Positions 41,945-52,711 of a DNA stretch of 56,671 nucleotides are shown piece by piece. How positions within the stretch are numbered: position 1 is the first letter of the stretch; every line of letters starts with the position of its first letter. Made by a program: the position numbers and the translations under genes. Source of the stretch: Chryseobacterium luquanense (GTDB lineage: Bacteria; Bacteroidota; Bacteroidia; Flavobacteriales; Weeksellaceae); the NCBI RefSeq assembly GCF_026460945.1, contig NZ_JAOVZV010000029.1, positions 1-56,671 of the forward strand, in the 5' to 3' direction. The notes beneath the pieces are model-generated. The model had not been told where the DNA came from. It saw only the letters and a program-made list of their open reading frames with translations, and did not search any database.

Positions 41945-43705
41945 ATGAATATTAAAGATATCATAGAACAGAAACTGGAAGAAGTTATTCTTAACGTCTA
42001 TCAGTTAAAAGATATAAAACTGGAAATTCAGGAGAATAAAACTGAGTTTGAAGGAGATTTTACGATTGTAACTTTTCCTTTGGTTAAGCAATTGAAGAAA
42101 AATCCTGAAAGTATCGGGGTAGAATTGGGTGACGCTTTAACGACTCAAACCGAATTGCTGGTAAGTTTTAACGTTGTAAAAGGATTTTTAAATGTAAAAG
42201 TTAAGAATCAATTTTTTGTAGACCAGTTTAAATCGGTTACAGAAGGTTTTGCAACAATTGAAAAGAAAAATGCAACTGTGATGGTAGAGTATTCTTCGCC
42301 GAATACCAACAAGCCGCTTCACTTAGGGCATGTCAGAAATAATTTATTAGGATTTTCTGTGGCTCAGATTCTTGAAGAAGCGGGTTATGATGTATTGAAA
42401 GCTCAGATTATCAATGATAGAGGAATTCATATCTGTAAATCGATGTTGGCCTGGGAGAAATTTGGTAAAGGCGAAACTCCGGAAACGAATCATGTGAAGG
42501 GAGATAAGTTTGTAGGAAATTATTACGTGAAATTTGATCAGGAATATAAAAAAGAAATTGCAGCTTTAGTAGAGCAGGGTATTTCTGAAGATCAGGCTAA
42601 AAAAGATGCACCGTTGATGAAAGAAGCTCAACAAATGCTTCTCGATTGGGAAAACGGCGACGAAAAAGTGAGAAATCTTTGGAACGAAATGAACTCATGG
42701 GTTTACAAAGGTTTCGGTGAAACGTATAAAAGACTTGGCGTAGATTTCGATCAGATTCAATATGAAAGCAATACCTATATTTTAGGAAAAGATCTTATTC
42801 AGGAAGGTTTAGATAAAGGAGTTTTGTATCAGAAAGAAGACGGATCGGTTTGGTGTGATTTGACGAATGAAGGTTTAGATCAGAAACTTTTGCTTCGTTC
42901 AGACGGAACTTCTGTGTATATGACGCAGGATCTGGGTACAGCGGTTGAACGTTTTAAAGAAAATAATCTTCAGAAATTAATTTATACCGTAGGAAACGAA
43001 CAGGATTATCATTTTCAGGTTTTGTTTAAAGTCTTGAAAAAATTAGGCTATGAATGGGCAGATCAGTTGTTCCATTTATCTTATGGGATGGTCGAACTAC
43101 CAAATGGGAAAATGAAGTCGCGTGAAGGAACTGTTGTAGATGCAGATGAACTGATGCAGGAAATGCATAATGAAGCAGAATTAAAAGCAATCGAGCAAGG
43201 CAGATTAGAAGGTCTTAGTGACGTAGAAAAAGAAACTTCGTATGAGATTATTGGTCAGGCTGCATTGAAATATTTTATGCTGAAAGTTGACCCGAAAAAG
43301 AAAATGCTTTTCAATCCTGAAGAAAGTATTGATTTTAATGGAAATACAGGTCCTTTTATTCTTTACACTTATGCAAGAACTCAGTCTTTATTGACGAAGG
43401 CAAATTATTTGAATAGAGAAATTGCTGAGGTAGGTTTAAATCAACATGAAAAAGAATTAATTATGCAGTTGGCAAATTATAAATCTGTTGTTGAAAAGGC
43501 AGCTGAATTATTGAGTCCGGCTTTAGTTGCAAATTATCTTTATGATTTAGTGAAATCCTACAATTCATTCTATCAAAGCAATATAATTTTAAAGCTTGAA
43601 GATGAGAAATTAAAACAATTTCGTTTGAATTTATCCAATCTCACAGCGCAAACAATAAAAAAATCTCTGTCACTTCTAGGAATAGGAACTGTCAACAGAA
43701 TGTAA
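41945..43705 (+). CDS. argS: Arginyl-tRNA synthetase
   Basis: ArgS charges tRNA-Arg. I start at ATG 41945 (MNIKDIIEQKLEEV), downstream of the promoter box. The N-terminal Add1 domain is followed by SSPNTNKPLHLGHVRNN (HIGH-type). The KMSKS-type loop is KMKSREGTVVDADEL, and the anticodon-binding helical domain ends the protein. The length of 586 aa is normal. Confidence 0.97.
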   Translation: MNIKDIIEQKLEEVILNVYQLKDIKLEIQENKTEFEGDFTIVTFPLVKQLKKNPESIGVELGDALTTQTELLVSFNVVKGFLNVKVKNQFFVDQFKSVTEGFATIEKKNATVMVEYSSPNTNKPLHLGHVRNNLLGFSVAQILEEAGYDVLKAQIINDRGIHICKSMLAWEKFGKGETPETNHVKGDKFVGNYYVKFDQEYKKEIAALVEQGISEDQAKKDAPLMKEAQQMLLDWENGDEKVRNLWNEMNSWVYKGFGETYKRLGVDFDQIQYESNTYILGKDLIQEGLDKGVLYQKEDGSVWCDLTNEGLDQKLLLRSDGTSVYMTQDLGTAVERFKENNLQKLIYTVGNEQDYHFQVLFKVLKKLGYEWADQLFHLSYGMVELPNGKMKSREGTVVDADELMQEMHNEAELKAIEQGRLEGLSDVEKETSYEIIGQAALKYFMLKVDPKKKMLFNPEESIDFNGNTGPFILYTYARTQSLLTKANYLNREIAEVGLNQHEKELIMQLANYKSVVEKAAELLSPALVANYLYDLVKSYNSFYQSNIILKLEDEKLKQFRLNLSNLTAQTIKKSLSLLGIGTVNRM

Positions 43706-43708
43706 AAC

Positions 43709-43743
43709 GAAAGCCTCTCAGAAATTTCTAAGAGGCTTTTTTG
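43709..43743. terminator. Terminator between argS and the YihY gene
   Basis: AAGCCTCTCAGAAA pairs with TTTCTAAGAGGCTT with one mismatch and a T-run on the plus strand. An A-run on the other side makes it usable in both directions for these convergent genes. Confidence 0.85.
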
Positions 43744-43746
43744 TAT

Positions 43747-44679
43747 TTAAACCTGAGAGGCTTCATTTTTTAACTGACTTTCTCTGTATAATTTTGCACT
43801 GCTCCATTTGGCGTGTTTTGAAGGAACAATTCTGTAGCCTTTTCTTAATGTGTAAACCTTGGTGAATTCGGCTCCGAAGAAGACCAGCATACACGAATAA
43901 TTAATCCACATCATAATTAAAATCACGGTTCCTGCAGTTCCGAAAGCTGAGGTAGGTTTGAACTGACCAAAATAAAGACTCAATAAAAATTTACCTAAAG
44001 TAAATAATCCTGCGGTCAATAGCGCACCTTTCCAAACTGATTTCCAGCTGATTTCTACATCGGGAAGTACTTTAAACATTAATGCGAAAAGCACAACAAT
44101 AATTAAAAAGCCAATGCTGAAATTGATAATTTCTACAATAATATAGGTTTCAAGCCCGAAATAAGTGGTAATGAAATTATTAAAAAGCCCGATTAAGGAA
44201 GATAGAACCATGGTAATCATCAGTAAAAATCCTAAAATCAGAATCATTCCCAATGAGTTGGCTCGGTCTAAAAGAAATTTAATTAAAGCTTTTTTTGGTG
44301 CGGCTTCTACATCCCAAAGATTATTCAAAGATTTCTGCAATTGAAAAAACAGGGTGGTGGAACCATAAATCAATGATCCGATTCCTACGATTTTCATAAA
44401 TATATTTTCCTTATCAATCAATGCTCCGGCAATCATATCCTGAATACTTTTGGCAACATCCTGACCCATCAATCCACTGATCTGTGAACTGATTTGTCCA
44501 CGTATCGCTTCTTCACCGAAGACGTATCCTGCAAGCCAAATAATAATAATTAATAGTCCAGGAATTGAAAAAATAGCATAATATGCCAAACTCGCTGAAT
44601 CATTGGAAGCAGAAGAGCTGTTGTACTCAGTAAATGTTTCTTTGACGGTTTCCCAGAAAAATTTTAGTTCTTTTAGCAT
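43747..44679 (-). CDS. YihY/virulence factor BrkB family membrane protein
   Basis: This inner-membrane protein has six helices and the family motifs: SLAYYAIFSIPGLLIIII in helix one, a LPDVEISWKSVWKGALLTAG loop and a terminal VILIMMWINYSCMLVFFGAEF segment. The length of 310 aa is typical. The function of the family is unsettled; the old BN-type ribonuclease label is considered wrong. It is transcribed alone and converges with argS. Confidence 0.9.
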   Translation of the reverse strand: MLKELKFFWETVKETFTEYNSSSASNDSASLAYYAIFSIPGLLIIIIWLAGYVFGEEAIRGQISSQISGLMGQDVAKSIQDMIAGALIDKENIFMKIVGIGSLIYGSTTLFFQLQKSLNNLWDVEAAPKKALIKFLLDRANSLGMILILGFLLMITMVLSSLIGLFNNFITTYFGLETYIIVEIINFSIGFLIIVVLFALMFKVLPDVEISWKSVWKGALLTAGLFTLGKFLLSLYFGQFKPTSAFGTAGTVILIMMWINYSCMLVFFGAEFTKVYTLRKGYRIVPSKHAKWSSAKLYRESQLKNEASQV

Positions 44680-44991
44680 GGTAAGAATATTAATTTGAGT
44701 GATTTAATTGAATGATTAAGCAATATCATCTTCAATATGAAAGGAATGTTGCTGTTGCAGGATTTAACACAAAGATTATTCCTTAAAGTAATTTTCAGGA
44801 TATAAAGTCAAATAATTTACCTGATTTTTTAATTAAAATATTATCATATATAAGTTTTGGCTAAAGCCATGCTTAGTATAAAACAAAAACGGGCTAAAGC
44901 CCGTTCCTATTGAGAAAAAAAAATTATTGATTGAAATATGTGTAATTGATAGCTAAAAGCCAAAAGCCAATTGCCATCAGCCAAATGCATC
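44680..44991. other. Intergenic region with palindromic repeat
   Basis: There is no gene in these ~310 bases. They contain the GGCTAAAGCC element described separately and a short stretch of AGCCAAAAGCCAAT-like copies (44951-44986). Confidence 0.5.
44851..44910. repeat. GGCTAAAGCC double-hairpin repeat
   Basis: TGGC-TAAA-GCCA (44858-44869) is followed by AACGGGC-TAAA-GCCCGTT (44888-44905). Two hairpins share the TAAA loop. I recall this paired element as a frequent intergenic repeat in Chryseobacterium and relatives. Confidence 0.7.
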
Positions 44992-47340
44992 TTAGAATGG
45001 ATATCCAATCGCAATATTTAAAATTAAATTGTCTCTTCTCCAGCTTCCTTCGCCAAATTTCACTCTGTCTAAAACCCACCGGTCGCCTTTTTCATAATAA
45101 GGAACTCTCAATGGCATTGCCAAGTCAAGTCTTAAAATTAAAATTGAAAAGTCTAATCTCAATCCGACTCCTGCTCCAACTGCAATTTCGCTGAGAAAAT
45201 CTTTTGAGAATTTCCCACCTGGTCTTGTGTTCTCTCCCGCATCATTAAATTCATCATTGATCAACCAGATATTTCCGGCGTCCACGAATGCCGCAACATT
45301 TAAAAATTTATATAAATTAGCTCTGTATTCTGCATTAAGTTCTAATTTCACGTCACCTGCCTGATCAAAGTTGGCTCTGGTAGATTCTCCAATCCTTGGA
45401 TCATAACTTCCGGGTCCTAATGTTCTCGCTCTGAAAGCCCTTATACTGTTACTTCCTCCCACAAAGAACTGTCTTGAAAAAGGAATATGTTCTGAGTTTC
45501 CATACGGAAGAGCGACCCCTGCAATGAATCGTGTAGCTAATGAAGTCTTTTCCGTAAACTTATGATAGAAACGAACATCGTTTTCTATCTTAGCATACTG
45601 ACTAAAAGGAACTCCAAAAATATTTTTTTCTTTTCCTTCTTTCACGTTGGCACCCGTAACGAGACCTGTAATATTTCCTGCCAAATCAAGCATTCCTTTG
45701 TAGTAGAATGTGTTTTTCTGAGGAAGCATCGTGGTAGAGTAGGTATAAGAATAAGTAGGGCCAAAAATTAACTGCTGTTCTGTAATTCTCCTTAAATACG
45801 GATTATCTGCAGACTGTAGTAGGAATTTTGGAGTAACATCAGCTGGCCGAATCAGTGAAACATCAATTACATTAAGTTCATGTTCCTTTCTCACATTTTC
45901 TTTCCACTGATAACCGAAAGTAGCATTAAAAGTATTCAAAGAATATAAAGTCGTTCGGTTTTGAAACTCATATCCCAGTTTAATATTGGTTCTCGGAACA
46001 AAGGCACTCGAAGAATTAAATCTAAATGGCGCCACAATTCTCGGAATCGAAAGCTGTGCATTGGCTCCCGCTCTGAAAATGTTTTCAGCCTCCGCAGGAC
46101 CGCCGATCTGAACATCAAAAGCGCCATAAACGGATGCTTTGAACTGTTCTGCTCCACGGAAGAAATTTCTCTGAGTCCAGTTTAAATTCAGTTCACTACC
46201 AGCGTAATTGGCAGAATTGGTTCTTCCCAAAGCTTCAAGACGTAATGACTGAAGTTCTCTCGGTGTTAAAACATAATATGCATCAAACTTATGATTTAAA
46301 GAATCTGAAACCACAAATTCATTTTTCACAAATTTAAAAACACCCAAACTGATCAGTCGGTTAAGCGATAAATTATGATCTTTTCGGTTGTAAATATCTC
46401 CCTTGTCAAAATACAAAGCACGGTCAAACATTCTTGGTTTGAATTTCTTTTTTGGATCTACGACATAAATATCATTGTACTCGTATCCTTTTAAAGAATC
46501 TTCACTCATCGGAATATTGTACAATCCTCTTTTCGCGTCACGAAGATTATAATTCGGGAAAACCACCACTTTATCAATGGTAAACTGCTCGGTCGCAAGT
46601 TTCGGAGTGTTGTCTTTCAACTTGACAATCATCTCTACCTTATGATTTTTGCTGACGGTACTGTCGGCCTGAACGATTATGTTGTCAGGATTAAAGTAAT
46701 AGAAACCTTTATCTTTCAAACCATCATCAATTCTCTGTCTTTCCGCTTTTATAACATCAAGGTCAAAAGGATTTCCGGCTTTCAGTAATGTTTTCTCCTT
46801 TAAAATCTGAATTTCGCTATTGATCAGACTTGAATCGGCCGGGAATTTTACATTGCTGATTAAATATCTTCCACCAGGATTCAACGTGTAAATCACCTGC
46901 GCTTTCTTATTTTTTGAAACAGTATCGTACTTCGCTTTAGCATTAAAATATCCTTTATTCTCGGAATAATTAACGATAATATCTTTATTAAATTCACGGT
47001 CAACATCGCCCAATAAAACAGGCTCTTCTCCGAATTTATATTTCAGCCAGTATCTTAAACCTTTTTCCTTTTTGGGTTCTTTGGTAGCATTGTAAGCGTA
47101 AAGTTTTGGCCTTAAACCTAAAAAAGAGGAGTTCGGTTTCGGAGTAAGATTTTCTTCTAAAGCAGATTCCAGCGCAGATTTTTCCTTCTTGGTCAGCGAA
47201 TCACTTTCTATTTTTACTTCCGCTCCGGTGTAGAGAAGCTGGCCGTCTTTTAGAAATTTGGTGTTGCTGCAGGAAACTATTGTCGCAGTCATTCCTGAAA
47301 CCAAAAAATATTTACAGTATATATTGAGTTTGTTTTTCAT
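44992..47340 (-). CDS. tamL: TamL: lipidated Omp85-family assembly protein
   Basis: TamL is the bacteroidetal, lipoprotein version of TamA, an Omp85 barrel that works with TamB in outer-membrane assembly or lipid transport. The N-terminus has a lipobox (IVSC near residue 24), then KFLKDGQLLYTGAEVKI. POTRA-like domains cover ~35-380. The barrel follows, with FFVGGSNSIRAFRARTLGPG as the conserved strand-loop and a final F. The length of 782 aa fits. tamB lies immediately upstream on the same strand, 94 bases away. Confidence 0.92.
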   Translation of the reverse strand: MKNKLNIYCKYFLVSGMTATIVSCSNTKFLKDGQLLYTGAEVKIESDSLTKKEKSALESALEENLTPKPNSSFLGLRPKLYAYNATKEPKKEKGLRYWLKYKFGEEPVLLGDVDREFNKDIIVNYSENKGYFNAKAKYDTVSKNKKAQVIYTLNPGGRYLISNVKFPADSSLINSEIQILKEKTLLKAGNPFDLDVIKAERQRIDDGLKDKGFYYFNPDNIIVQADSTVSKNHKVEMIVKLKDNTPKLATEQFTIDKVVVFPNYNLRDAKRGLYNIPMSEDSLKGYEYNDIYVVDPKKKFKPRMFDRALYFDKGDIYNRKDHNLSLNRLISLGVFKFVKNEFVVSDSLNHKFDAYYVLTPRELQSLRLEALGRTNSANYAGSELNLNWTQRNFFRGAEQFKASVYGAFDVQIGGPAEAENIFRAGANAQLSIPRIVAPFRFNSSSAFVPRTNIKLGYEFQNRTTLYSLNTFNATFGYQWKENVRKEHELNVIDVSLIRPADVTPKFLLQSADNPYLRRITEQQLIFGPTYSYTYSTTMLPQKNTFYYKGMLDLAGNITGLVTGANVKEGKEKNIFGVPFSQYAKIENDVRFYHKFTEKTSLATRFIAGVALPYGNSEHIPFSRQFFVGGSNSIRAFRARTLGPGSYDPRIGESTRANFDQAGDVKLELNAEYRANLYKFLNVAAFVDAGNIWLINDEFNDAGENTRPGGKFSKDFLSEIAVGAGVGLRLDFSILILRLDLAMPLRVPYYEKGDRWVLDRVKFGEGSWRRDNLILNIAIGYPF

Positions 47341-47434
47341 GTTTTAATACTTGTCTTTTCAAAGGTCAATTTTTTAAAATTCTGTTTTGGATAAATTGTT
47401 TTTTAAACGTTTGTCCAAGTTTAACAGTGAAAAA

Positions 47435-50400
47435 TTATTTGAATTCTACGACCTCTTTATCCTTATTTCTTTTATTCTGAACGCCTTCCCGGTTACGGTT
47501 GTTTCTCGATTTTCTGAAAATATCTCTGAATTTATCATAGTCTAGCGTTATCACAAAACCAAGTCCCGTTTCCACGATTTGTCCTTGCAATGCAACCTGA
47601 TATTCATTTTTACGGTAAGCTCGCAGCGTATATCTTCCGTCTCTTGAAAGGGCGTAATCTATCTGTACATCTCCGGCGATATTCGTTGTGTTTTCATCCG
47701 GTCTTGCTTCACCTTCCACACCAAAATTACTTCCCACAGAAACTTTCAGTCGGTCGTTCAGTAATCTTTTGCTTAAACCAACATTCAGATCGGTTCTCGT
47801 ATTTTGTGTTCCTGTAGAGTAATCTTCTGTCGATTCCAGATCAAAATTCAGGTCAACTCCTTTGATTAAATCTCCGGCTAAATTATTCAGCTGCTGAGAA
47901 AGAATTTTACTCACACTCTGTCTCGCCATAGTCTCTGCAGAAACTCCCGAGTTGCTCTCAAAAGGATTCTCACCGATAAATCTGTTCAGTAGAAGCAAGG
48001 CAAAAACCTGCTTGTTCATCTCATTCGGATCCTGTCTCAATTGTGCCAGTTTTCCATCGATCGTTTGGGTTACTTCAGAAGAAACAGCATTATTTTTCTC
48101 GTCTGTCGTAATATCGAATGAAATTTCAGGCTTCAACAATTCACCTTTCAAAATCAGCAAGGTATTGAATGGAATTCTCTGTTTATACTGGTTTAGATTT
48201 GCCTGATCGACCTGTTGTTCCACCAAATCAATCGGTGCGGTTTGCGTTTTATAAATTGCCGTAATATCAAGATTGGCCGTAGTCGGTTCGCCAGTCCATG
48301 TAATTGTACTTCCTTTTTGGATGTCAAATTTCCTTTTCAAAACGCTTACAGACATTTCATAACTTCCCTGCTCAACAGCATAAACACCGACCAAAGTTAC
48401 CTTTCCTGATGGATCAATACCACCTGTCAGATCAGCTTCACCCTGAAGTTTTACAAAATCTCCGGCCGCTTTGTCAATCACAATCGACATTTTTGCTTCT
48501 TTGCTCAGCTCAATATTTACATTAACATCCAAACCTTTGATCGGGCTTTCAGCTTTTACAGAATCTGCAGTGATGGTTTTGTTTAAAGCGATCTGATCCT
48601 GGTCGATAAATTCTACAATCCCGTCTCTTTCCTGCAAAGATGGGCTTGATTGAGGAAGTACAAATGTGAAATCAGTTGTTTCTGAAACCGCCAGTCTTCC
48701 GTCAACTTTTGGTAAGTCTAAATTTCCTCTCACTTTCAAAGCTGCGTCAATCGCTAAGATCCCGTACATCATCGCATCATTGGATTTCTCTGAATTCACT
48801 ACTTTAAAATCTTTAGCATCCAAATCAAGATTGAAAGCAAAATCTCTGTAGGTCTGTGTAAGAACCTGTCCGTCGATATTTAAAGAATTTCCGTCTTTGT
48901 CTTTAATTTTGAAATCGTCAAACTCAATGCCTCGGTTGGTAAAACCAATTTTATCATTAATTCCTCTGAAATCACTTCCGGTTTGAGCAATCATCAATCC
49001 GACATTATTCATTTTTACATCACCCAAAATCTTCGGTGCAGTCGTAGTTCCGGTAATTTTTAGATCTCCGGAAAGATAACCTTCAGTATTTGTGATCGCA
49101 TTTGCCGTGAAACCCTGTAATGTTTTCATCTGAAGCTGATTCATATTTAGATTTAAATCAAAACTGCTGGAAGAAGTGTTGTAATTTCCTAAGATTTTCA
49201 CATCATTATTGTTTCCGGAAAGCGCAATATCAGCATTCAAAAGGTTTGCAGACTGGTTATTGACTTTAATATCTAAATTTCCAACCGGACTTCCGAAGAC
49301 AAACAGATCTGTCACATCAATATCTGAAGTGAAGGTCATATTTTTCGTTAAATCTCTCAGCTGAGCGGTTCCGTTAATGGTTCCTTTGGCTAAAAGTGAA
49401 TCTTTTTTAATGATTTCTGTGATTGTTTCGATCTTAAAATCTTTTAATGAAACATTCAGCGGACTGCTTGGTGAACTGCTTTCAGACTGTAAAGAAATTT
49501 CTGCTCCCGAATTCGAAAGGGTGAAATTATCCGCCACAATTCCCTGACTGAAAATGGAAATTTTGTTGTTTTCAGCAACCGTCCAATCCATATAATTCAG
49601 TTTTAAACCGTTTGGATTTAAGGAAATTTCAGTGATGTCGTTCATCGATTTCGCATTTCCTGCAATCAGGAACTGCGTTTCATCTTTATCATCTTTCGTC
49701 GTAATGTTATAATTGATCACATTTTCAGCAACATCACCGTTGATATTGACTTTTTTCAGAGCAAAACTTTCGCTGGCCAGTGATGCCACACTCAAATCGT
49801 ATTGTAATGCCTGGTTTTCGTTGGTGATTTTTAAGCTTGTATTTTCTAAAGTATTGGTTCCATATAAAACCTGCGGAATCTGTGCGTCCAGAAGGATTTG
49901 CTGAGAATCGGCATTGTAATTTCCGTTGATGTTGATGGTCTCAAAACTTTTCAGTTCGGGAACAAATTTTCTGATCAGATCATCATTTTTAACTTTAGCA
50001 TTAAAAGTGAAAAACTGTCCGGCATCAACTTTCTGTGCAGCCGACGGTTTTTGAAACTGATAATACTGATTAATGGTCTGCATTAATGCTCCAAAAATCT
50101 GCGTCAGTCTGTATTTTCCGTTCAGTTCAACATCAGCAATCTGAGAATTGAATTTTATTTGCGTGGAATCTGCTGTAGAAACTGCCAGTAAATTCACTTC
50201 CTGAATTGGGTAAACTTCCTTTGTATCTGAAATTGCGAAATCTTTTAAATTTAAATATCCATTCAGATTATCCGGATCTAAAGTTTTAAAATCACCGTCA
50301 ATCGCTCCTGCAATAATCATTGGCGAGCTGTAGAATCCGAGTTTGTTTAAATCTAATTTGTTGATATTTCCATTTACTTTCACCGACGGATTATCGTTGA

Positions 50401-52468
50401 AAACTCCTGAAGCCGCAAGATGTAAATTGGCGTTCGGATCTTTTGAGTTCAGATCAATATCGTAAGCGCCACGGTTGATTTTTCCTTTCAGATTCATGTT
50501 CTGGTAGGTATAACCATTGTAAGTTGCCGATCTCACATCGCCCGACAAAACCGCAGACATCGTTTTCGGATCAAAACCTTGTCCTTTCGCATTAATTTGC
50601 GCGGTTATGCTTCCTAAATCTTTATTCTGAATCAGTTTTCCAATCTGCAAACTTTGTAGATTGGCTTTCACATCAAAAGTCTCTCTGTTTTTTCTGCGTA
50701 AATCTGCTTTCGCGATAATTGCTGCATTTCCTAAAGTGGAAGTCAGGCGTAAATTAGTATCCACCAGTTGAGTCGTTCCTTTTGCCGTCCCACGAACCGT
50801 GAAGAAAGATGGCAAAGTAATATTATTTGGAATCGTATTCTTCGGAACTAAATTATAGATTGTTTTTGATGATGAAGAGAGTTCTGCGACGTTCAGATCA
50901 TAATACAACTGATCCGGATTCATCGCATTTTTGATTTTCCCGGAAGCTAAAACTTTCAGCTGATCCAAACCTGAAACTTTCAGATTCTGAATCGCAAGAT
51001 CGTTCACCGTTCCTCTGATAAATGCGTTGACATTTAAAGTTGCATTCGGATATTTATTGAATGGCGCTGTATTTCTTAAGGTCGGAACCAAATTTAAGAT
51101 ATCAGAAAAACCAATTTTAGAATCGCGGATATCGGCTGAAATCTGTACTGCTCCCAAATTGGAAGATAACTGCTCAATTGAGTTATAATTTAAAACAACT
51201 TCATCTCTTAAGATCGTTTTCGGAGTCTGTAAATAAAGGTTTTTCAGATAAGCCTGTTTTTCATCATATACAAAATCGGTATTGAATTTCTGTACATTTA
51301 AGCCTCGTGCTTCCTGAATTTCCGCTGATTTCACAGAGCCTGCAAAACCGTTGTTTTCCATTTTGAAATTGCGGACGTCAAGATTTAATTTAGCAAAATT
51401 TAAGTGGTTAAAATCCATTCCTGATCGGGTAGGAGCGACTGCGGTGTTGTTGTATGCCACTTTCACATCATCCAAAAGCAGTTTTCCTAAAATCACTTTC
51501 ATCGCTTTTTCTTTCGCGGATACTTTAGAAACTTCAGGCTGAGCATCCTTTTTCGGATTGGCATTTTCTGTGGGCAGGAATAAATTAGCGTTGATGTTTG
51601 CCTGTCTCAGATAGATATTTCCAACATTATAATCGTTATTCTCAAGGTCGATGCTGTTTACTTTTGTGCTTAATTCTTTAAACAAAACCTTCGCAAAAGT
51701 CTTTGAATTATCGTCGCCGTAATCGATATCGAAATTGGTCAGTTTAATTCCGTTCAAGCCCAATTTCATCGGCTTTTTCTGATTCAGAGAATCTACTTTT
51801 TCTTCTACATTTTTGGCTACTTCTTCTACCAGATCCTGTTTCAGCTTTAATTTTAAACCATCAAGATTAATGTCATTAACGGCATAATTGTTATTCTGAA
51901 GATCAAATGTTTTTACTCTTGTATCAAATGAATTAAAATAGACCTTGATATCATTTCGGGACTGCTGATCGTTAAATGTAATCCCAATATCTTTTAATTT
52001 AATTTTATCTAATGAAATAATGAAAGGTTTTGATGGCGTCTCCTCTTTTTCAGAAGTTGCGAAAGCATCAATAATATAATCAAAATTAAATTTTCCTTGC
52101 GGATTTCTCACCACATTGGCGCGGACTCCTTCCATGTCAATCGACGTCAAATCTGCTTTGGACTTCATCAGTTGCCACATATCCAGACCTACGTCCAATT
52201 TTTTTACGGCTAACAGAGTGTCGATATTCTGACCTTTCAGATATAAATTTTCCATTACCAAACTGTTGGGAAAACCAATATATACTTTGTCGAGACTTAC
52301 TTTTGTTTTGATTTTTTTTTCTAAATAAACAATTAGCTTATCTTTTACGTAATTCTGTACTGCGGGAAGTCTTAAACTTAAAATCAGTAGGATAATTAAA
52401 ACAATGATAGAGATAATTGTAATAACAATACCTCTGAGAATTTTTCGTGTGTTGAATTTCAGTTTCAA
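47435..52468 (-). CDS. tamB: TamB (translocation/assembly module, DUF490)
   Basis: TamB is a very long periplasmic protein anchored in the inner membrane by residues ~8-35 (GIVITIISIIVLIILLIL). It spans to the outer membrane as a beta-taco groove. Repeated ~20-residue amphipathic strands fill most of the protein, and the C-terminal DUF490 domain includes VTLVGVYAVEQGSYEMS. The frame can extend to a TTG at 52495, but a TATATTTG promoter box (52485-52492) lies there. I therefore prefer the TTG at 52468 (LKLKFNTRKILRG), giving 1677 residues. tamL follows after 94 bases. Confidence 0.9.
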   Translation of the reverse strand: MKLKFNTRKILRGIVITIISIIVLIILLILSLRLPAVQNYVKDKLIVYLEKKIKTKVSLDKVYIGFPNSLVMENLYLKGQNIDTLLAVKKLDVGLDMWQLMKSKADLTSIDMEGVRANVVRNPQGKFNFDYIIDAFATSEKEETPSKPFIISLDKIKLKDIGITFNDQQSRNDIKVYFNSFDTRVKTFDLQNNNYAVNDINLDGLKLKLKQDLVEEVAKNVEEKVDSLNQKKPMKLGLNGIKLTNFDIDYGDDNSKTFAKVLFKELSTKVNSIDLENNDYNVGNIYLRQANINANLFLPTENANPKKDAQPEVSKVSAKEKAMKVILGKLLLDDVKVAYNNTAVAPTRSGMDFNHLNFAKLNLDVRNFKMENNGFAGSVKSAEIQEARGLNVQKFNTDFVYDEKQAYLKNLYLQTPKTILRDEVVLNYNSIEQLSSNLGAVQISADIRDSKIGFSDILNLVPTLRNTAPFNKYPNATLNVNAFIRGTVNDLAIQNLKVSGLDQLKVLASGKIKNAMNPDQLYYDLNVAELSSSSKTIYNLVPKNTIPNNITLPSFFTVRGTAKGTTQLVDTNLRLTSTLGNAAIIAKADLRRKNRETFDVKANLQSLQIGKLIQNKDLGSITAQINAKGQGFDPKTMSAVLSGDVRSATYNGYTYQNMNLKGKINRGAYDIDLNSKDPNANLHLAASGVFNDNPSVKVNGNINKLDLNKLGFYSSPMIIAGAIDGDFKTLDPDNLNGYLNLKDFAISDTKEVYPIQEVNLLAVSTADSTQIKFNSQIADVELNGKYRLTQIFGALMQTINQYYQFQKPSAAQKVDAGQFFTFNAKVKNDDLIRKFVPELKSFETININGNYNADSQQILLDAQIPQVLYGTNTLENTSLKITNENQALQYDLSVASLASESFALKKVNINGDVAENVINYNITTKDDKDETQFLIAGNAKSMNDITEISLNPNGLKLNYMDWTVAENNKISIFSQGIVADNFTLSNSGAEISLQSESSSPSSPLNVSLKDFKIETITEIIKKDSLLAKGTINGTAQLRDLTKNMTFTSDIDVTDLFVFGSPVGNLDIKVNNQSANLLNADIALSGNNNDVKILGNYNTSSSSFDLNLNMNQLQMKTLQGFTANAITNTEGYLSGDLKITGTTTAPKILGDVKMNNVGLMIAQTGSDFRGINDKIGFTNRGIEFDDFKIKDKDGNSLNIDGQVLTQTYRDFAFNLDLDAKDFKVVNSEKSNDAMMYGILAIDAALKVRGNLDLPKVDGRLAVSETTDFTFVLPQSSPSLQERDGIVEFIDQDQIALNKTITADSVKAESPIKGLDVNVNIELSKEAKMSIVIDKAAGDFVKLQGEADLTGGIDPSGKVTLVGVYAVEQGSYEMSVSVLKRKFDIQKGSTITWTGEPTTANLDITAIYKTQTAPIDLVEQQVDQANLNQYKQRIPFNTLLILKGELLKPEISFDITTDEKNNAVSSEVTQTIDGKLAQLRQDPNEMNKQVFALLLLNRFIGENPFESNSGVSAETMARQSVSKILSQQLNNLAGDLIKGVDLNFDLESTEDYSTGTQNTRTDLNVGLSKRLLNDRLKVSVGSNFGVEGEARPDENTTNIAGDVQIDYALSRDGRYTLRAYRKNEYQVALQGQIVETGLGFVITLDYDKFRDIFRKSRNNRNREGVQNKRNKDKEVVEFK

Positions 52469-52484
52469 ATTTTCGTGATTTAGA

Positions 52485-52492
52485 CAAATATA
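52485..52492 (-). promoter_or_regulatory. tamB promoter -7 box (TATATTTG)
   Basis: The minus strand reads TATATTTG. It overlaps the first codons of the longest tamB frame and so argues for translation starting at TTG 52468, 17 bases downstream. Confidence 0.5.
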
Positions 52493-52711
52493 CAATTCGT
52501 TTTTAAGCTGGCGAATCGTGATTTCACCGATGTTTATGATATTTCTTTCTGTCTTATATCTTGAATATTTGAAATTTGATGAGCTTTACCATGATTATTT
52601 TATATAAAAAAGTCTTTAGAAAGAGACTTTGTTTGGAAACAATCAGCAATATGTTTGCCAACCATAGTAAATGATGGAAATTTAATGCGTATGTGGTATC
52701 TTTTTCAAACG

